Below are positions 27,213 to 39,900 of a stretch of DNA of 64,000 nt, piece by piece. The notes under the pieces are model-generated. The model was not told where the DNA came from. It made no database searches and saw only the letters and a list, made by a program, of their open reading frames with translations. Source of the DNA: Misgurnus anguillicaudatus (Eukaryota; Chordata; Actinopteri; Cypriniformes; Cobitidae); NCBI RefSeq assembly GCF_027580225.2, contig NC_073342.2, positions 19,968,501 through 20,032,500 of the forward strand. The letters run 5' to 3'. The position numbers were made by a program, and so were the translations under genes. Each line of letters starts with the position of its first letter. The first letter of the stretch is position 1.

Positions 27213-29480
27213 AATGCAAAATGATTTTGAAATGTTTTTGATGATTGATGAAAAGCACTTCTTTCCATTCTGTGAAAAATACAATGGACATTTTAGTCAT
27301 TCTTTTGTACACTACTGATACTCAAGTGAAATTATCAAATGTTTTTTATGTGGTTTTGTGAAATGTGCTGGAACTCACAAAAATATGTTAATTGTGCTCT
27401 TGTGGATATTTACAGTTTTAAAAAAAATGATGAATTGGCCAACCAGTATTTATGTAGACATCATACAGTATTTTATACACAGTTCTGCAATATTTTGGTG
27501 GTGGGAATGCTTTAATCTTGCTTCTTAATACAAACCTTAATGAGAACATGCCTGTGAAAACCAAGCATAAGTCATTTTGTATAACGTACTGTATAAAGTA
27601 CATTCTGTGAAAATATAACCTTGATATCTTTAATATTGAGAGATTAAGGTCATGTCAAAGGTTGAAATCGATGTGAAATCAATGACTAAAATCAAACTAA
27701 TGCTCTTAATCTCTTTATTAGATTTAAAGACATTTTACAGACTAGTCCACTAATCCATTCATCAGCTACTACCAAATTTTATAACATATGCATGACTGCT
27801 TTGTATTTTGCTTATCATTAAAGAAACATAGATCCTCTCAATAAATAGTTTTTTTTACCTGACAACTATTCTGTATGACTTTACTTGATCAATTTTACAA
27901 TCAAACAAGTGACTGTCTTTTCAAACACCCAATCATTATTTACACAGGACCTTTTCTGGGACATGCAAGTAGCTTCACATTGTAACCACCAGGGGGCAGC
28001 CTAACTTTGGACAAGAATCCAGTCAATCTCACGCTCAGTCCAAGAGCTGCCTCATATTCTGAAGTGAGTCTGTAACGGTGCCACTGAGATTCTATTCAGA
28101 AGTGAACCCCATCCCATTTAGGAGGGGTGAGCTTATGCTACTACCGAGCAAACAAAACTACTTCAGAGCGTCAGAGATGTGCTGTATTTATACATGGCTC
28201 CCAAACATGGAAAGAAGGCGGGAAGGAGCAGCACCAGCACATAAAAAGACAGCAGTGTTCCTCTTATATAAAGATATCCAGTGTTGAGCTAACTTAGTCA
28301 GGTAAATCAGCCTTCATGGTTTTCCTTATCCCTTGAGAAAATGTTATAAAGTAAGCACTGTGTGTATCTGTGTGTCATGCCTGGTAGCTTTTCCGTGACC
28401 ATAATTAGATGAATTATGAATATATATGAATATATAGTGTGCTATTGTTGTTTGTTAGTTTAGCTTATTACACGGCGCTCTAAAATGCTTGATTCTGATT
28501 GGCCAGTCGCGACATTGGAAGGTGATTATTCCGAGGTAACAACCGCCTGAAATAACACACCAATAACGCGGATGCATCTTGAAAGGTATAGTTTAGTATA
28601 TCAAAAAATGAATATAAATATGTCTTTTATTAACATATATGACATTATATTTACAAATTATTAAAAAAATGGCATTTGAACGTCTTATCCGGCCGAAATA
28701 AAAATAAACAAATAAAATATTTTTAAATCAATATTTGCAATGTTCCTTACTTTAACCTTACTTATGGTTAAAAAACATTATTTTTCACATATCGTACATT
28801 TTTGAAGCTCCAGATTTAACTCTCTTCCTGAAACGCACTGATTTTGTACAAAACTCTTCAGTTTGAAAAGCACTGTTTTCCTGATTGGCCAGCTAATCTG
28901 TACGTTGTGATTGGCCTGAATACCTCTGACGTCAGCCGGAATTGTGAAGCTCCTTACCATGTTTGAAAGATTCGGTCACAATGCAATGCTGACAGAAGTT
29001 ATTTAGGAATTATGATAATGTCGTTATGATAATGTCGGTCTTGTCTGCATCACCAATCAACTTGTGTTTGTTGTAGTCCAAGAAAAGAGATTTATGTTGG
29101 AGACGATAACTCACGTCATTGTTTACTTCGGGGTTTGTACCTTTTGCATATCTTTAACATGTACTAATACACACTTACACACCAAAGGAAATGTAAAATC
29201 GTGAATCAGACAATTGGTGCTCTTTAACAGCAACAGAATACAGCATGTCTTTCTGCCAAGTCTTTTTATCTCTCTCTAACACAAAAAATTCACTACACGT
29301 GATATTAGGAGGTAATAATTTTTATTGACACACATTTAGTAGATTTATTTCGAGGGATTCAAAGGCAAACATTTAAATCGAGCAAAACAGAGGCAAATGT
29401 AAAATGTTTTCTCATGTTCCTGTCATTGTAATATGGATGCTTATCAATGTTACTATACAAAATAAAACAATGTCTTTCAG
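27213..29480. other. hapln3 3' UTR and convergent intergenic DNA
   Basis: Holds the hapln3 3' UTR to about 27860. At 28266-28273 there is a TATATAAA box, with CAG|GTAAAT (donor-like) about 35 bp downstream. From about 28476 to 28990 runs a repeat-like stretch (CTGATTGGCCAGTCGCG..., GATTGGCCTGAATACC...) of a type common in cyprinid genomes; I could not define its ends. Confidence 0.4.
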
Positions 29481-29488
29481 ATGTCAAA

Positions 29489-29656
29489 ATGGAAAAAGTG
29501 CAGAAGCCTGCTCATCATAAAATGATATTCTGTAGAAGCTACATTCCCATGACAATTCCTCCAGCATTGTACCCAATCATCACCCTCATTTCTAATATTG
29601 CTATCATTTATTTATTAACTTCTAGTAGTCTGGTTTTGAGACTTGAGTTGAGTTGA
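29489..29656 (+). other. Candidate small membrane peptide ORF (55 codons)
   Basis: After a good acceptor (TGTCTTTCAG at 29480) an ATG opens a 55-codon frame starting MEKVQKPAHHK and containing a 25-30-residue hydrophobic stretch (IPPALYPIITLISNIAIIYL...) near the C-terminus, then a stop. AATAAA follows at about 29927. With the TATA box at 28266 this could be a two-exon transcript, but there is no homology that I recognise and chance is a fair explanation. Confidence 0.15.
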
Positions 29657-29929
29657 ATACACCAGTGAATTAATACATAATGGAAAAGAAAATGCATTGC
29701 ACAAGATATAACTGCTACTAAATCATACTGAACGTAAGCAATCGTTGTTTTCCAGTGACAGAGTGATTTTACAATTAAATTTTATTCTTTCAGTTTTAGT
29801 AAACCTTTGTCTATATTATGCATGCTGAGACAGGACTGGGAGATTTAATCTTTCACAGTTTCACAGAGACATCTTGCTCTCTGTGGTCAAACTAGACATG
29901 TAAACTACGACGAACAACAAAACAAATAA

Positions 29930-30732
29930 AAAGACACATCTCAGTTATATAATTTAAAAGACTAATGTGCTTTAACTGTATCCAGCTGTAGATATTAAAG
30001 CCTTTTGTCTGGTTTTCAAGTTTAGTGACCTTTTATGGTCCAGGGAGATTCGCTTGTTATCTATTAGCCTATATCTACATCTATCTTACAGTATATCTAT
30101 TAAGATTAACATTGAGCTCAAAAGGAATGAGTTTATTTATTGTAAATACTGTAGCGTAGCATTATATTAATTTTTTTTTAGCTAATATTGCAAACAACCA
30201 TAATGGAAGTATAAGCATTTCTTATAGTTCCTCTTGTGACTTGTGACTTGTTTATGGCTGACAAGTGCAAATTGATAAACCAAATTTTAAAATAGTATGG
30301 TAAGGTACATTAACATTCAAACAGTATGTGATAAGGGAGTCTATAGTATCACGATTTTAGTAACCATTTTAATTTCTACATACCTAAAATTCTTATAAGG
30401 ATATTTCTCATTACAAGGATTTTAAAATTACAGTGTAGTGTTCTGGGATAGGGATGGAAAAATGTTGACAATAGTGCCACCTTGTGTCTTGAAAGAAAAT
30501 CTTACAAATACTTGAAGTAATGGAAAAGTGAAAAAAAGAAAGAAAATTCTGTCATTATTTACTCACTCTCTTGTTGTTACAAAACTGATCAGAGACCACA
30601 TTGACTTTCATTATAGGAAAAAAAATACTATGGAAGTCAATGGGGACCCTTTAATGCCCTTACTATGCTTTTATTTTATGGTGCTTAAGTAACAATCGTT
30701 TCTACAACTAAAACTCAAGGGGAGATAGTTTT
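29930..30732. other. Intergenic, no gene supported
   Basis: Unique-looking AT-rich sequence; 30532-30690 contains one arm and the central palindrome of the 12549-type MITE. Confidence 0.45.
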
Positions 30733-30738
30733 TTTATT
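30733..30738 (-). terminator. Candidate polyadenylation signal of acan-like gene
   Basis: AATAAA on the minus strand, about 180 nt beyond the stop codon at 30920-30922. Confidence 0.4.
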
Positions 30739-30919
30739 TCAGTCTGTAATAGATTTGTTTGTATCAGCAATTGCGAATTAAAGATAGGGAAGTATAAATT
30801 TAATTTAAATAAACCCAAATATGAGGTTGGTCCCTTCAACATTTCATTAAGGTAAATAAGGCTTCTTTACAGATGAAACAGTCCTCTTGATATTTTGAAG
30901 TATTTGCCTTTTTTCTTGT

Positions 30920-33900
30920 TTAGAGGGTCTTCCTCCATGTCCGACTGTTGACTGCTTTGGGATGTGTCTTGAGGGATCTTTTACGTAGCCTGTTGTTTGT
31001 TTCACCTGTTAAGAGAGATATTATGATAGCTACACATAGTAATGTTGACTTTTGAGTACAATCTTCTTCATATGGTTAAAAAGGACATGTTAGATTAGAA
31101 TATCAATATATCAATATCATAGAATATCAGTACTTGTTGTCCTACACTGTAAAAAAAATACTTGACTTTTTTGAAAATATGCTCATTTTTCAGCTCCCCT
31201 AGAGTTAACATTTGATTTTTACTCCATTCAGCTGATCTCTGGGTCTGGCTGTACCACTTTTAGCATAGCTTAGCATAATCCATTGAATCTGATTAGACCA
31301 TTATACCAGATATTTTTCCTATTTAAAACTTGACTCTTCTGTGGTGTAATGAGTGTACTAAGTTGTGATTTTCTAGGCAGATATGGCTAAAACTATACTC
31401 TTATTCTGGCGTAAAAATCAAGGACTTTGTTGCTGTATCATGGCTGCGGCAGGTGTAGTGATGTTGCGCACTGCCCGAAGATAGCCCCCTTGGTTACTTT
31501 CAATAGCAGGTGACTATTTTCAGGCGCTGCGTAATATCATTGCTGCTGCTGAAAAATATTGAAACTCTTTGGTTATTTTTTAGCACGATGCTAATGGTCT
31601 AATCAGATTGAACGAATGGTAGCGCCGGACTCTGAGATCGGCTGAATGGATTTCAAAACAGTAAAAATTGAACGGTTAAAGCAACACTAAAGAGTTTTTG
31701 CTCTTTGCTCCCCCTACAGGTTAGAAGCGGAATTGTCCATTGCCACTGTCGTAAATACTGCAGCATAGCTGGCTCTGATTGGATTGTAGATCTGCCGTAA
31801 AGCAAGTTTTTGTAGTTTTCACTCGAACTACAGGACCGCGACCCGACGGTTGGAAACTTCTTTAGTGCGGTTTTGGCCGATAGAGGGCTTGCAAAGCGAA
31901 TGTGAAAGTGCCGTTCTCCCGGTTTCGAGGGGATGAACGACTGAAACTTTTTTGGAAACATTATTTTAAGGTAAAAAAACTCTTTGGTGTTGCTTTAACT
32001 CTAGATGAGCTGGGAAATTAGCATATTTTCAAAAAAAGTGGAGTGTCCCTTAAAAGGTGTTGTGTGTAGATTTTTAGCGGCATCTAGTTGTGAGATGTTG
32101 CGACCAACGGCTCAGTCCACAGCTCATCCCTCCGTTTCGAAATGTATAGTGAAGCTACGGTAGCTGCCACAGGACAAACATGTCATCGTCTGTGACAAAA
32201 ACCGCGCTATATAGAACAGTTTGTCCCTTTAGGGCTACTGTAGAAACATGATGGCGTGAAATAGCAACTTCCATGTAAGAAGACCCACGGTGTATGTAGA
32301 TAAAAATGGCTCATTCTAAGGTAATAAACACACTACAGTTGATTTTGTAAACTCTTTAAGCACCCTGGATAATATAGAGTTGTTATGTATATTATATTGC
32401 ATTTCCGTTAAGATTTTCTTAAATTCACACAATGCACCTTTACATTTTATATCAATTTCAACTTGTGAGTTGCTGTAACAAACAAGTGCTTACCTATGCA
32501 TTGGACTTGAGGCTCCTCCCACTGACCATCTGTCATGCACCGCACCACAGAAAGGTGGCGCCGTGTGAATCCACTATTACACTGGTAGCGTATGATCGAA
32601 TTAACAGGGTAGCGATCTTTGCGGTTGCCTAACATCTTGGCATTCTCCACTTCAGGAGGTGATGAACATGTGACTACAGTTCCAAAAAACAAAATAAAAA
32701 CAGTTGACACACATTTATCACCCATCTGTACTCATGAATTACAATTAAGTATCTTGACATAGCTGCTTTAATTGCAATAAGTACTAAATACAACCACTTA
32801 TAAGTAGTGAGGACCGATTCTGTGCTGAAGTTATTGTCTATCACCTCTTCTTACCAGGTCCTCTCTTGCAAGTAAAGGGAAGATGGTAGTTGCAGGGCAC
32901 GTCGTTCCACCTGCCATCTTCATGCCATATCATTACAACACAGTCTTCCCCTGTGCTGAAATAATTATCTGGCTGGTTGGGTCTCCAGTTTCTATATTCC
33001 TACAAAGAATATAACACTACTTGAAATTTTGATATATTGCTTGCTTTTAAAGTATTTAACCTTGCAGTACACCTTTTAAGTCAAATTAATGATTGAAATG
33101 TGGAATTGATCACAAAACAGGTTAAGTTAGTATAAAAAGTTTATATTTAGCTAATATATAATAAAGTTATGAATTATTTCTATTTATGCATTCCCTAGGA
33201 TCAAACCCATGATCACATAACTACACACTCTACAATTTGAGCCATATGAGTTTACACAGTAGGTGTGAAGAAACGGATCTCACCAAATTGCTTCCGTCTG
33301 TCCAACGAAACTCATTTTCCACGTCTTTGTCATTGAGTCCGATCCACTGATAGTTGTGAGCCTGAGCTAGGTGTTTGAGAAATGTATAAGCACTTAAATT
33401 TAGGTCAACAGGTAGGTCACATACTTATTGGAGATAAGACTCTACTCACTTCTGACAAAGTCTTGTTCTTGCTGAGAAAATATGCTAACCAGATGAGCAT
33501 TTAGCTCCTGACAGCGCTGCTCAGCATCGGCCCAGGTTAAACGCTCATCAAAGTGGATGTAGCAGCTGCCCATGAACTCCATCCACCCCTCAGCACATCC
33601 CTGTAGCACTGGCAACGTAGAAAAGCAATGAGTTTGCTCATCTTTGATATGTTGTATTTAAGGGTTGTTTGATTAGGCTAGGCTAGCAAGACTCACTTAA
33701 TGTATGTAGACAGCAAGATTAGTAACCCTTACATGATGTTGTTTAATAAAATTCACATGTTATTACATAGATAGTTCCATAAGTTAAAATAAAGCTTTTA
33801 CCCTCGGTGACAGTTGGATCCTTCATAGCTTCTGGTGGTTGTAACGAGACAGAAGGAGAAGTAATGAATGCTGAAATGGTGGAAGGTGTGGTTTCCACTG

Positions 33901-36900
33901 GGGACTCATCAGTGACATCAAACACATTTGTGGTGCTATGAAATTCCTCCTCTGTTACTGGTAGATCATCTATTACTGGTAGATCATCTGTATTTTTGGC
34001 ACTTAAAATGCTACTAGGAGAGATTGAGATGCCCATAGCTGAATACTCATGACCACTGACCTCTCCACTGAACTCCACAGATCCACGACCCTGTTCCTGT
34101 TCCGTTCTAGTTGTAGATCCAGAGACAAACTCAATGATTTCATCATCTGTTAGCATCACAATCTTACGATTTAATCTCTCAGGGTGGCCAGATATATCAC
34201 CTGATGGGTGACTGGGAAAACCAGATGCTGAAGAAGCAGAGCCAGAACCACTAACATCTTTTAAGCTAAATGGAGAAACACCAGACAATTCCTGTTCTCC
34301 AGATGGTATTGCAGTTAGATCAGTCATTTCTGTGTCCAAGAATGACACACTGAATAAGCCTGAACCACTAATGTCAGCACCACTGTACATGCCGCTTGAT
34401 CCGGAACTGATAACTCCACTCCCGAATACTGATGGAAGGCCACTAGCTTCTAAACTGCTAACTTCACTGCCGGAACCTGATGGAAAGCCAATAGTTCCTG
34501 AACAACTAATTTCACTGCCGAATCCAGAAGAAAGGCCACTGGCTCCTGAACCGCTAAGTTCACTTCCAAATCCAAATGGAAAGCCACTAACTCCTGAACC
34601 GCTAACTTCACTGCTAAATCCTGATGGAAGGCCAGTTGCTCCTGAACCACTAACTTCACTGCTAAGCCCTGATGGAAGGCCACTTGCTCCTAAACCACTA
34701 ACTTCACTGCTGAGTCCTGAAGAAAGGCCACTTGCTCCAAAACCACTAGTTCCACTACCGAGTCCTGATGGAAGGCCACTAGCCCAACTTCCTTCTTTAT
34801 AGAGTCCAGATTCTGGGCCTATAGTAATGTAACCACCACTACCTTCTCTTCTCTCCTGAGCAGTTTTTGAAGCAGAGGTCCCCCAAATGAGTGTGTCTGC
34901 ACCTCCAAGAAAACTCACAGGAAAACCAGATTCTTCACCACTTTGGCCAGAACCAGATCTTTCCCCACTTCCAGACATATCTCCAGAACTGAAATGAGCA
35001 TAGCCTGATCCAGTTATGTCCCCAGAACTCAAATCATGAGAGCCTGATCCTGAGCTTGATCCAGATATGTATCCAGAACTGAGATCAAGATGATAACCCA
35101 ATGCTGACCCTGATCCAGAAATGTCTCCAGAGCTGAGCTCAAGATGACCTGATGTAGAACCCACTCCAGAAATGTCCCCAGAACTGAGATCAAGATGACC
35201 TGATGTAGAACCCACTCCAGAAATGTCCCCAGAACTGAGATCAAGATGACCTGATCCTGAGTCTGATTCAAAAATGTCAGATTGACCTGATGCTGAGCCT
35301 GATCCAGAAATATCCCCAGAACTGTGGTCAGGATGACCTGATGCGGAGCCTGATCCAGATATATCTCCAGAACTGTGGTCAGGATGACCAGATGCAGAGC
35401 CTGATCCAGATATGTCCAAAGAACTGTGGTCAGGATGACCTGATGTGGAGCCTGATCCAGATATATCTCCAGAACTGTATTCAGGATGACCAGATGCAGA
35501 GCCTGATCCAGATATGTCCCCAGAACTGTGGTCAGGATGAACTGATGCGGAGCCTGATCCAGATAAATCTCCAGAACTGTGGTCAGGATGACCAGATGCG
35601 GAGCCTGATCCAGATATGTCCCCAGAACTGTGGTCAGGATGACCTGATGCAGAGCCTGATTCAGATATGTTCACAGAAATGGGAGGGACGAGTGGATGAG
35701 CTGTAACATATACATTAGAACATTAGCACCGCTCTGTATGACAATAGTGGACCAAAGATTTGCAGTAACTACTGGAGATATCTAACATATTTTATACCAG
35801 GACCAGGCAGCTCTGTTTCTGTCATGTTAGTTGTCAGATCTGTCCCTGTAGCATTCACCATATCATCCTCAAATGTGTCAGATAGATTTCCTGAAAATAA
35901 ATAAGAAAGTGAAAGATCACCAATCTTGCTTTAGATCATAAACTTTTACATAGTAAATAAGGGTTCTGTTTCAGTTAGATGAACCTATTTACAATAACTA
36001 TTATTATAATTTCATATTATATTAAATCCTTGTTTTGGTTTTTACTGTTGTGTGGTAATGTTGTATTATGGGTACCTAACTTACCAGAGGTCACATTGTC
36101 TTTGGTTAACTCGAATCCCAGGTTAGGATTAGCAGTGGCTGCTCCGATCACGTCCTCTTCCACAATTGAGCTTGTCTCAGTAACATTGGGAGGTTGCGAT
36201 AGGGTTTCTTCTGTACCAGTAATGTTGATCATCTCTTCGGTCACTCCACGGACCTCACCCTGTGTGGTCACCTGTTCAGTGTACACTGTGGGGCTTAAAG
36301 TGACTGTAGCCACACTGAACGTGGATTCAGTAGTAGTAATAAATGTTTCAGGGAATAGTGTGGTCTTTGTTGGAACCTTCTCTTCTTGCTCTGCAAAATC
36401 ATAAATAGTTTGTGAGAATACCTGTGTGCTCAAATTATTTATTAAACCACATTAAAGAACGTATTAACTTATTAAACTACCATGGTAACAGATTGCATCA
36501 TAGCGAGAGTCTGGAAGGGGGTAGCCAGTCTGATTTGGAAACAGGTAAACAGTTCGTACTCCCAAAAGGCCTCCACCGCACTGGGGTCGACGTATGTTAA
36601 TGGGGTACCGCACGCTCCTGTCTGCTAGCCAGCCAGCGTTACACACATCCATGCCAGTCATCCATGCCAGATACAATTGACCTGTGGTGGCCAGTTGGGC
36701 TCCCAGCTTTGCACACTGATCTTTAGCTTCTGGAAATGTGAACTTGTCCACAGAGAAGGAGTAAAACACTCTGCCTAAGTAACAAAGAGAATCCATGAAG
36801 TAAAAACAAAGGAAACAAATTCTGGCCTTGTAGTTTGGAAATACTGATTGTGTTACCTGACATTTTCTCTGCAAAACAGTAGACATCGTAGGTCTCGTTG

Positions 36901-39900
36901 ACATCTCGGACTCCATATGTTCGTACACCTGGAAAGTTTTCCTTGTCACCATAACAAGGCTCTCTTGGTTCATGAATAGGATACCTTTAAAGAATTGCAT
37001 CAATTGTGATCATTGTTATTTCTTGAATTCATCATGAGTTATTAAAATGTTTTGGTGTTGTATAACTTTTAGTCCAAGTTAACTGCTGTTGTTATTAAAT
37101 GTAGCTTTTGAGCAGATAAAAAATAGACCAAAATGTTGATGACTCATTCTGAACAACAGATTTTTGTCCAATTAAAAAACTTTGATTTCATTACCTCACA
37201 GTTTGATCTGAGAGCCAACCAGCATCGCATTGATGAAATCCATCATCATAGGCTGCTTGTAGCTGAGCAGGAGTTGCAATAACAGCACTGTTTTGGATGC
37301 AGGCTGCCTTTGCTCCCTCGAATGTCAAGGTATATCGGGTAGAAATTGCTCGGTAGTGGAACACAATACCTGCACAGACGTTTTCAATAAATTTCTAAGC
37401 AATGTGGTTGATAAAAAATAAACTGGTTGACTGAACTGACTGATAATGCATTACCTTGAACTTGCATTTCCACCGAGTCATAGTTATCTTCAATGCCTTG
37501 CATGATCTCACACCTGTAGGTGCCAGAGTCATTGGAACGGAGTTCTGAGATCTCAATGGTGGCATCGGATGGCACCATGGGGTAATTTACCAAATGGACC
37601 CGGTCCAAGTAATCTCTTTCAACCTTTACCATGCCTCCAGTGGCAACTAGAATAAGGGTTATCTTGCCCTTGTATATGTAGCTCCACTTGATACGGTGGG
37701 CGAGTGGGGCAATGGTCGGGGCTCCAGGGTCATGGACAGTATTGTCTTGGAAGTAGCAGGGGATAACCATACTCCCCCCCAGAAGGGGCCGCAGTGGCTG
37801 TTCCACAGGGATGCTTACACTAATTGTGCTGTCCTGATCTGTGAAACAGAGTTTGTGAAATATAATCCATATCCATCTTATTTTGCAGAAGCTTTTTTTG
37901 TGAATTTAGAAATAAAATTTGACTTGACTTGACTTCTGATATATTAGGTGCTTTAGGTAATTATGACTATACATTAAAATACTACAGTATATAAGTAGTA
38001 TACAGGTTGCAACATGATGCAGCATACATTCTAAAAAATGGTGCTAAATAGCACTAAAAGTGATTCACTGGCTCGTAGTCATAGGGGAACCATTGTAGTG
38101 CTAAACATCATCTAGGAAAGAACCTGTATAGCACCTGTGAAGAACCATACAGTGCTATGTTAAACCATAAGTCATGCTTTAGGGTGTTTTCACATCTGGT
38201 AGCTTTTTTAGCAGTTTTGGTTCCATTTTCATTACACTAATCGCTCTGGTCCAGTTGAAACAAACCAAAATTCAGTCATGTGAAAAGATTCGCATCACTC
38301 ATTGGACACATGTCTCTGAATGTATTTCCTAACCTGCTTCTCGGTTGGTCAGAATCAACGTGTGGGAAATTCCAATGGAATACCGGAAGTAAACAAAAAG
38401 GAGGAAAATAGAGCAGACACCATGGACAGACGACTGCACGCTGTAATTATGTCTGTGGTTGTTATACATAGTTTTTATATAGCACTCTAGACAAACTGTT
38501 AATTTCCAGGTCGCGGATGTGGCTTGAAAACAACACTTTAATGCACTGCAAACAGGGAAGCCAACAAATTTCTGAGGCTCCGTACCCCCTCGCAACGCCA
38601 GGTATGTCGCGACCTGCCATTGTGGCAATATTGCTAATAGAAACTGTCAACAAACACTTCCTCATCCCATAATGCACAGCGCGGCTGACTAGGGCAGCTG
38701 GTTTAGTCTAAAATGCGCAGTACTTTTGCAGTTAGGTCGGTTCAACCTCGTATCGTGTTCTCACCACAAACAAAACCGCTCCAGAGTTTGTTTGAAAGCG
38801 TACCTCTTCAAGGGGTGTTTTCATACCTGCCTCATTTAGTTTGGTTGAATCGTACCAGAGTTCAATTGCTCACTTGGTGCGGTTCGTTTGGGCAGATTCT
38901 AATGCAGCATTCGAACTCTGGTGTGCACCAAAAGCGGACCAAACAAGCGGACTGAGCCTTCCTTTGAAGAGGTGATCTCGTTACGCTTTTAAACGAACTC
39001 TAGAGCGGTTCGTTTGTGGTAAGAACACGATCCGAGATCAAACCAATCTAACTGCAAAAGTACTGCGCATTTTGGACTAAACCAGCTGCCGGAGTCAGCT
39101 GCACAGTGCATTATCGGATGAGGAAGTGTTTGTTGACAGTTTCTATTTGCAATATTAGCACAATGACAGATCGCGGACATACTTGGAGTTGCAAGGAGGT
39201 GCGGGCGGAGCCTCAGAAACTTGGTGTCTTCGCCGTTTGTACTGCATCAAAATGTTTTCAAGCCGCATCCACGATTAATTCAGGAAATGAACAGTTTGTT
39301 TAGAGCGCTGTATACAAACTATCCACGGTGTCTGCTGTATTTTACTCCTTTTTGTTTACTTCCAGGGTTCCGTTGGAATTTCGCGCACGTTGATTCTGAC
39401 CAATCGAGAAGCAGTTTAGGAAATAAGTTCAAATACATGTGGCCAATGAGTGATGTGGATCTTTTAACATATCTGAATTTTGGTTCGTTTCAACTGGTGC
39501 TGACCAGAGCAATCAGTGTGGTGTGAAAAGGAACCAAGACTGCTAAAAAAGCTACAATGTATAATTTTTTTGCTTTTGGTTTGGACCAAATGAACCGAAC
39601 TACAGATGTGAAAACACCCAAGGAGGTCTCGGTCCGCTGGTTTGGTCTGATTTTGGTGCGCACCAGAGTTCGATTGCTGCATTCTCACCTGCCCAAATGA
39701 ACCGCACCAAGTGAACTATCGAACTCTGGTACGATTGAACCCGAACTAAATAAGGCAGGTGTGAAAGCATCCTCAAGTCATGCTTTAGCGCCCCTTATGG
39801 TTCTACAGAGGTGCTACACTAAAAATGGTTCACCTATGATTATGAGTACTATATAGCTCCAATTTTTTGTTTAACACAGCTAAAAATTATTAAAAGCGAA

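Noticed and set aside
33743..33801. Extension of the glycosaminoglycan exon to the downstream stop
   Set aside because: A donor GAGG|GTAAAA at 33802/33801 in the right phase joins the lectin exon; the extra residues (KSFILTYG...) are intron.
34332..34802. 156-codon plus-strand frame rich in proline and leucine
   Set aside because: It is the antisense of the 48-bp coding repeat in the lectican glycosaminoglycan exon; the repeat period, a multiple of three, keeps other frames open.
34332..35660. Regular direct repeats considered as a CRISPR array
   Set aside because: Units are contiguous with no unique spacers and encode Ser-Gly protein repeats in an animal gene. The same applies to the 120-bp array at 13405-14085.
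35290..35706. 138-codon plus-strand frame with repeated QNCGQDD-type units
   Set aside because: Antisense shadow of the 51-bp coding repeat; no independent gene signals.
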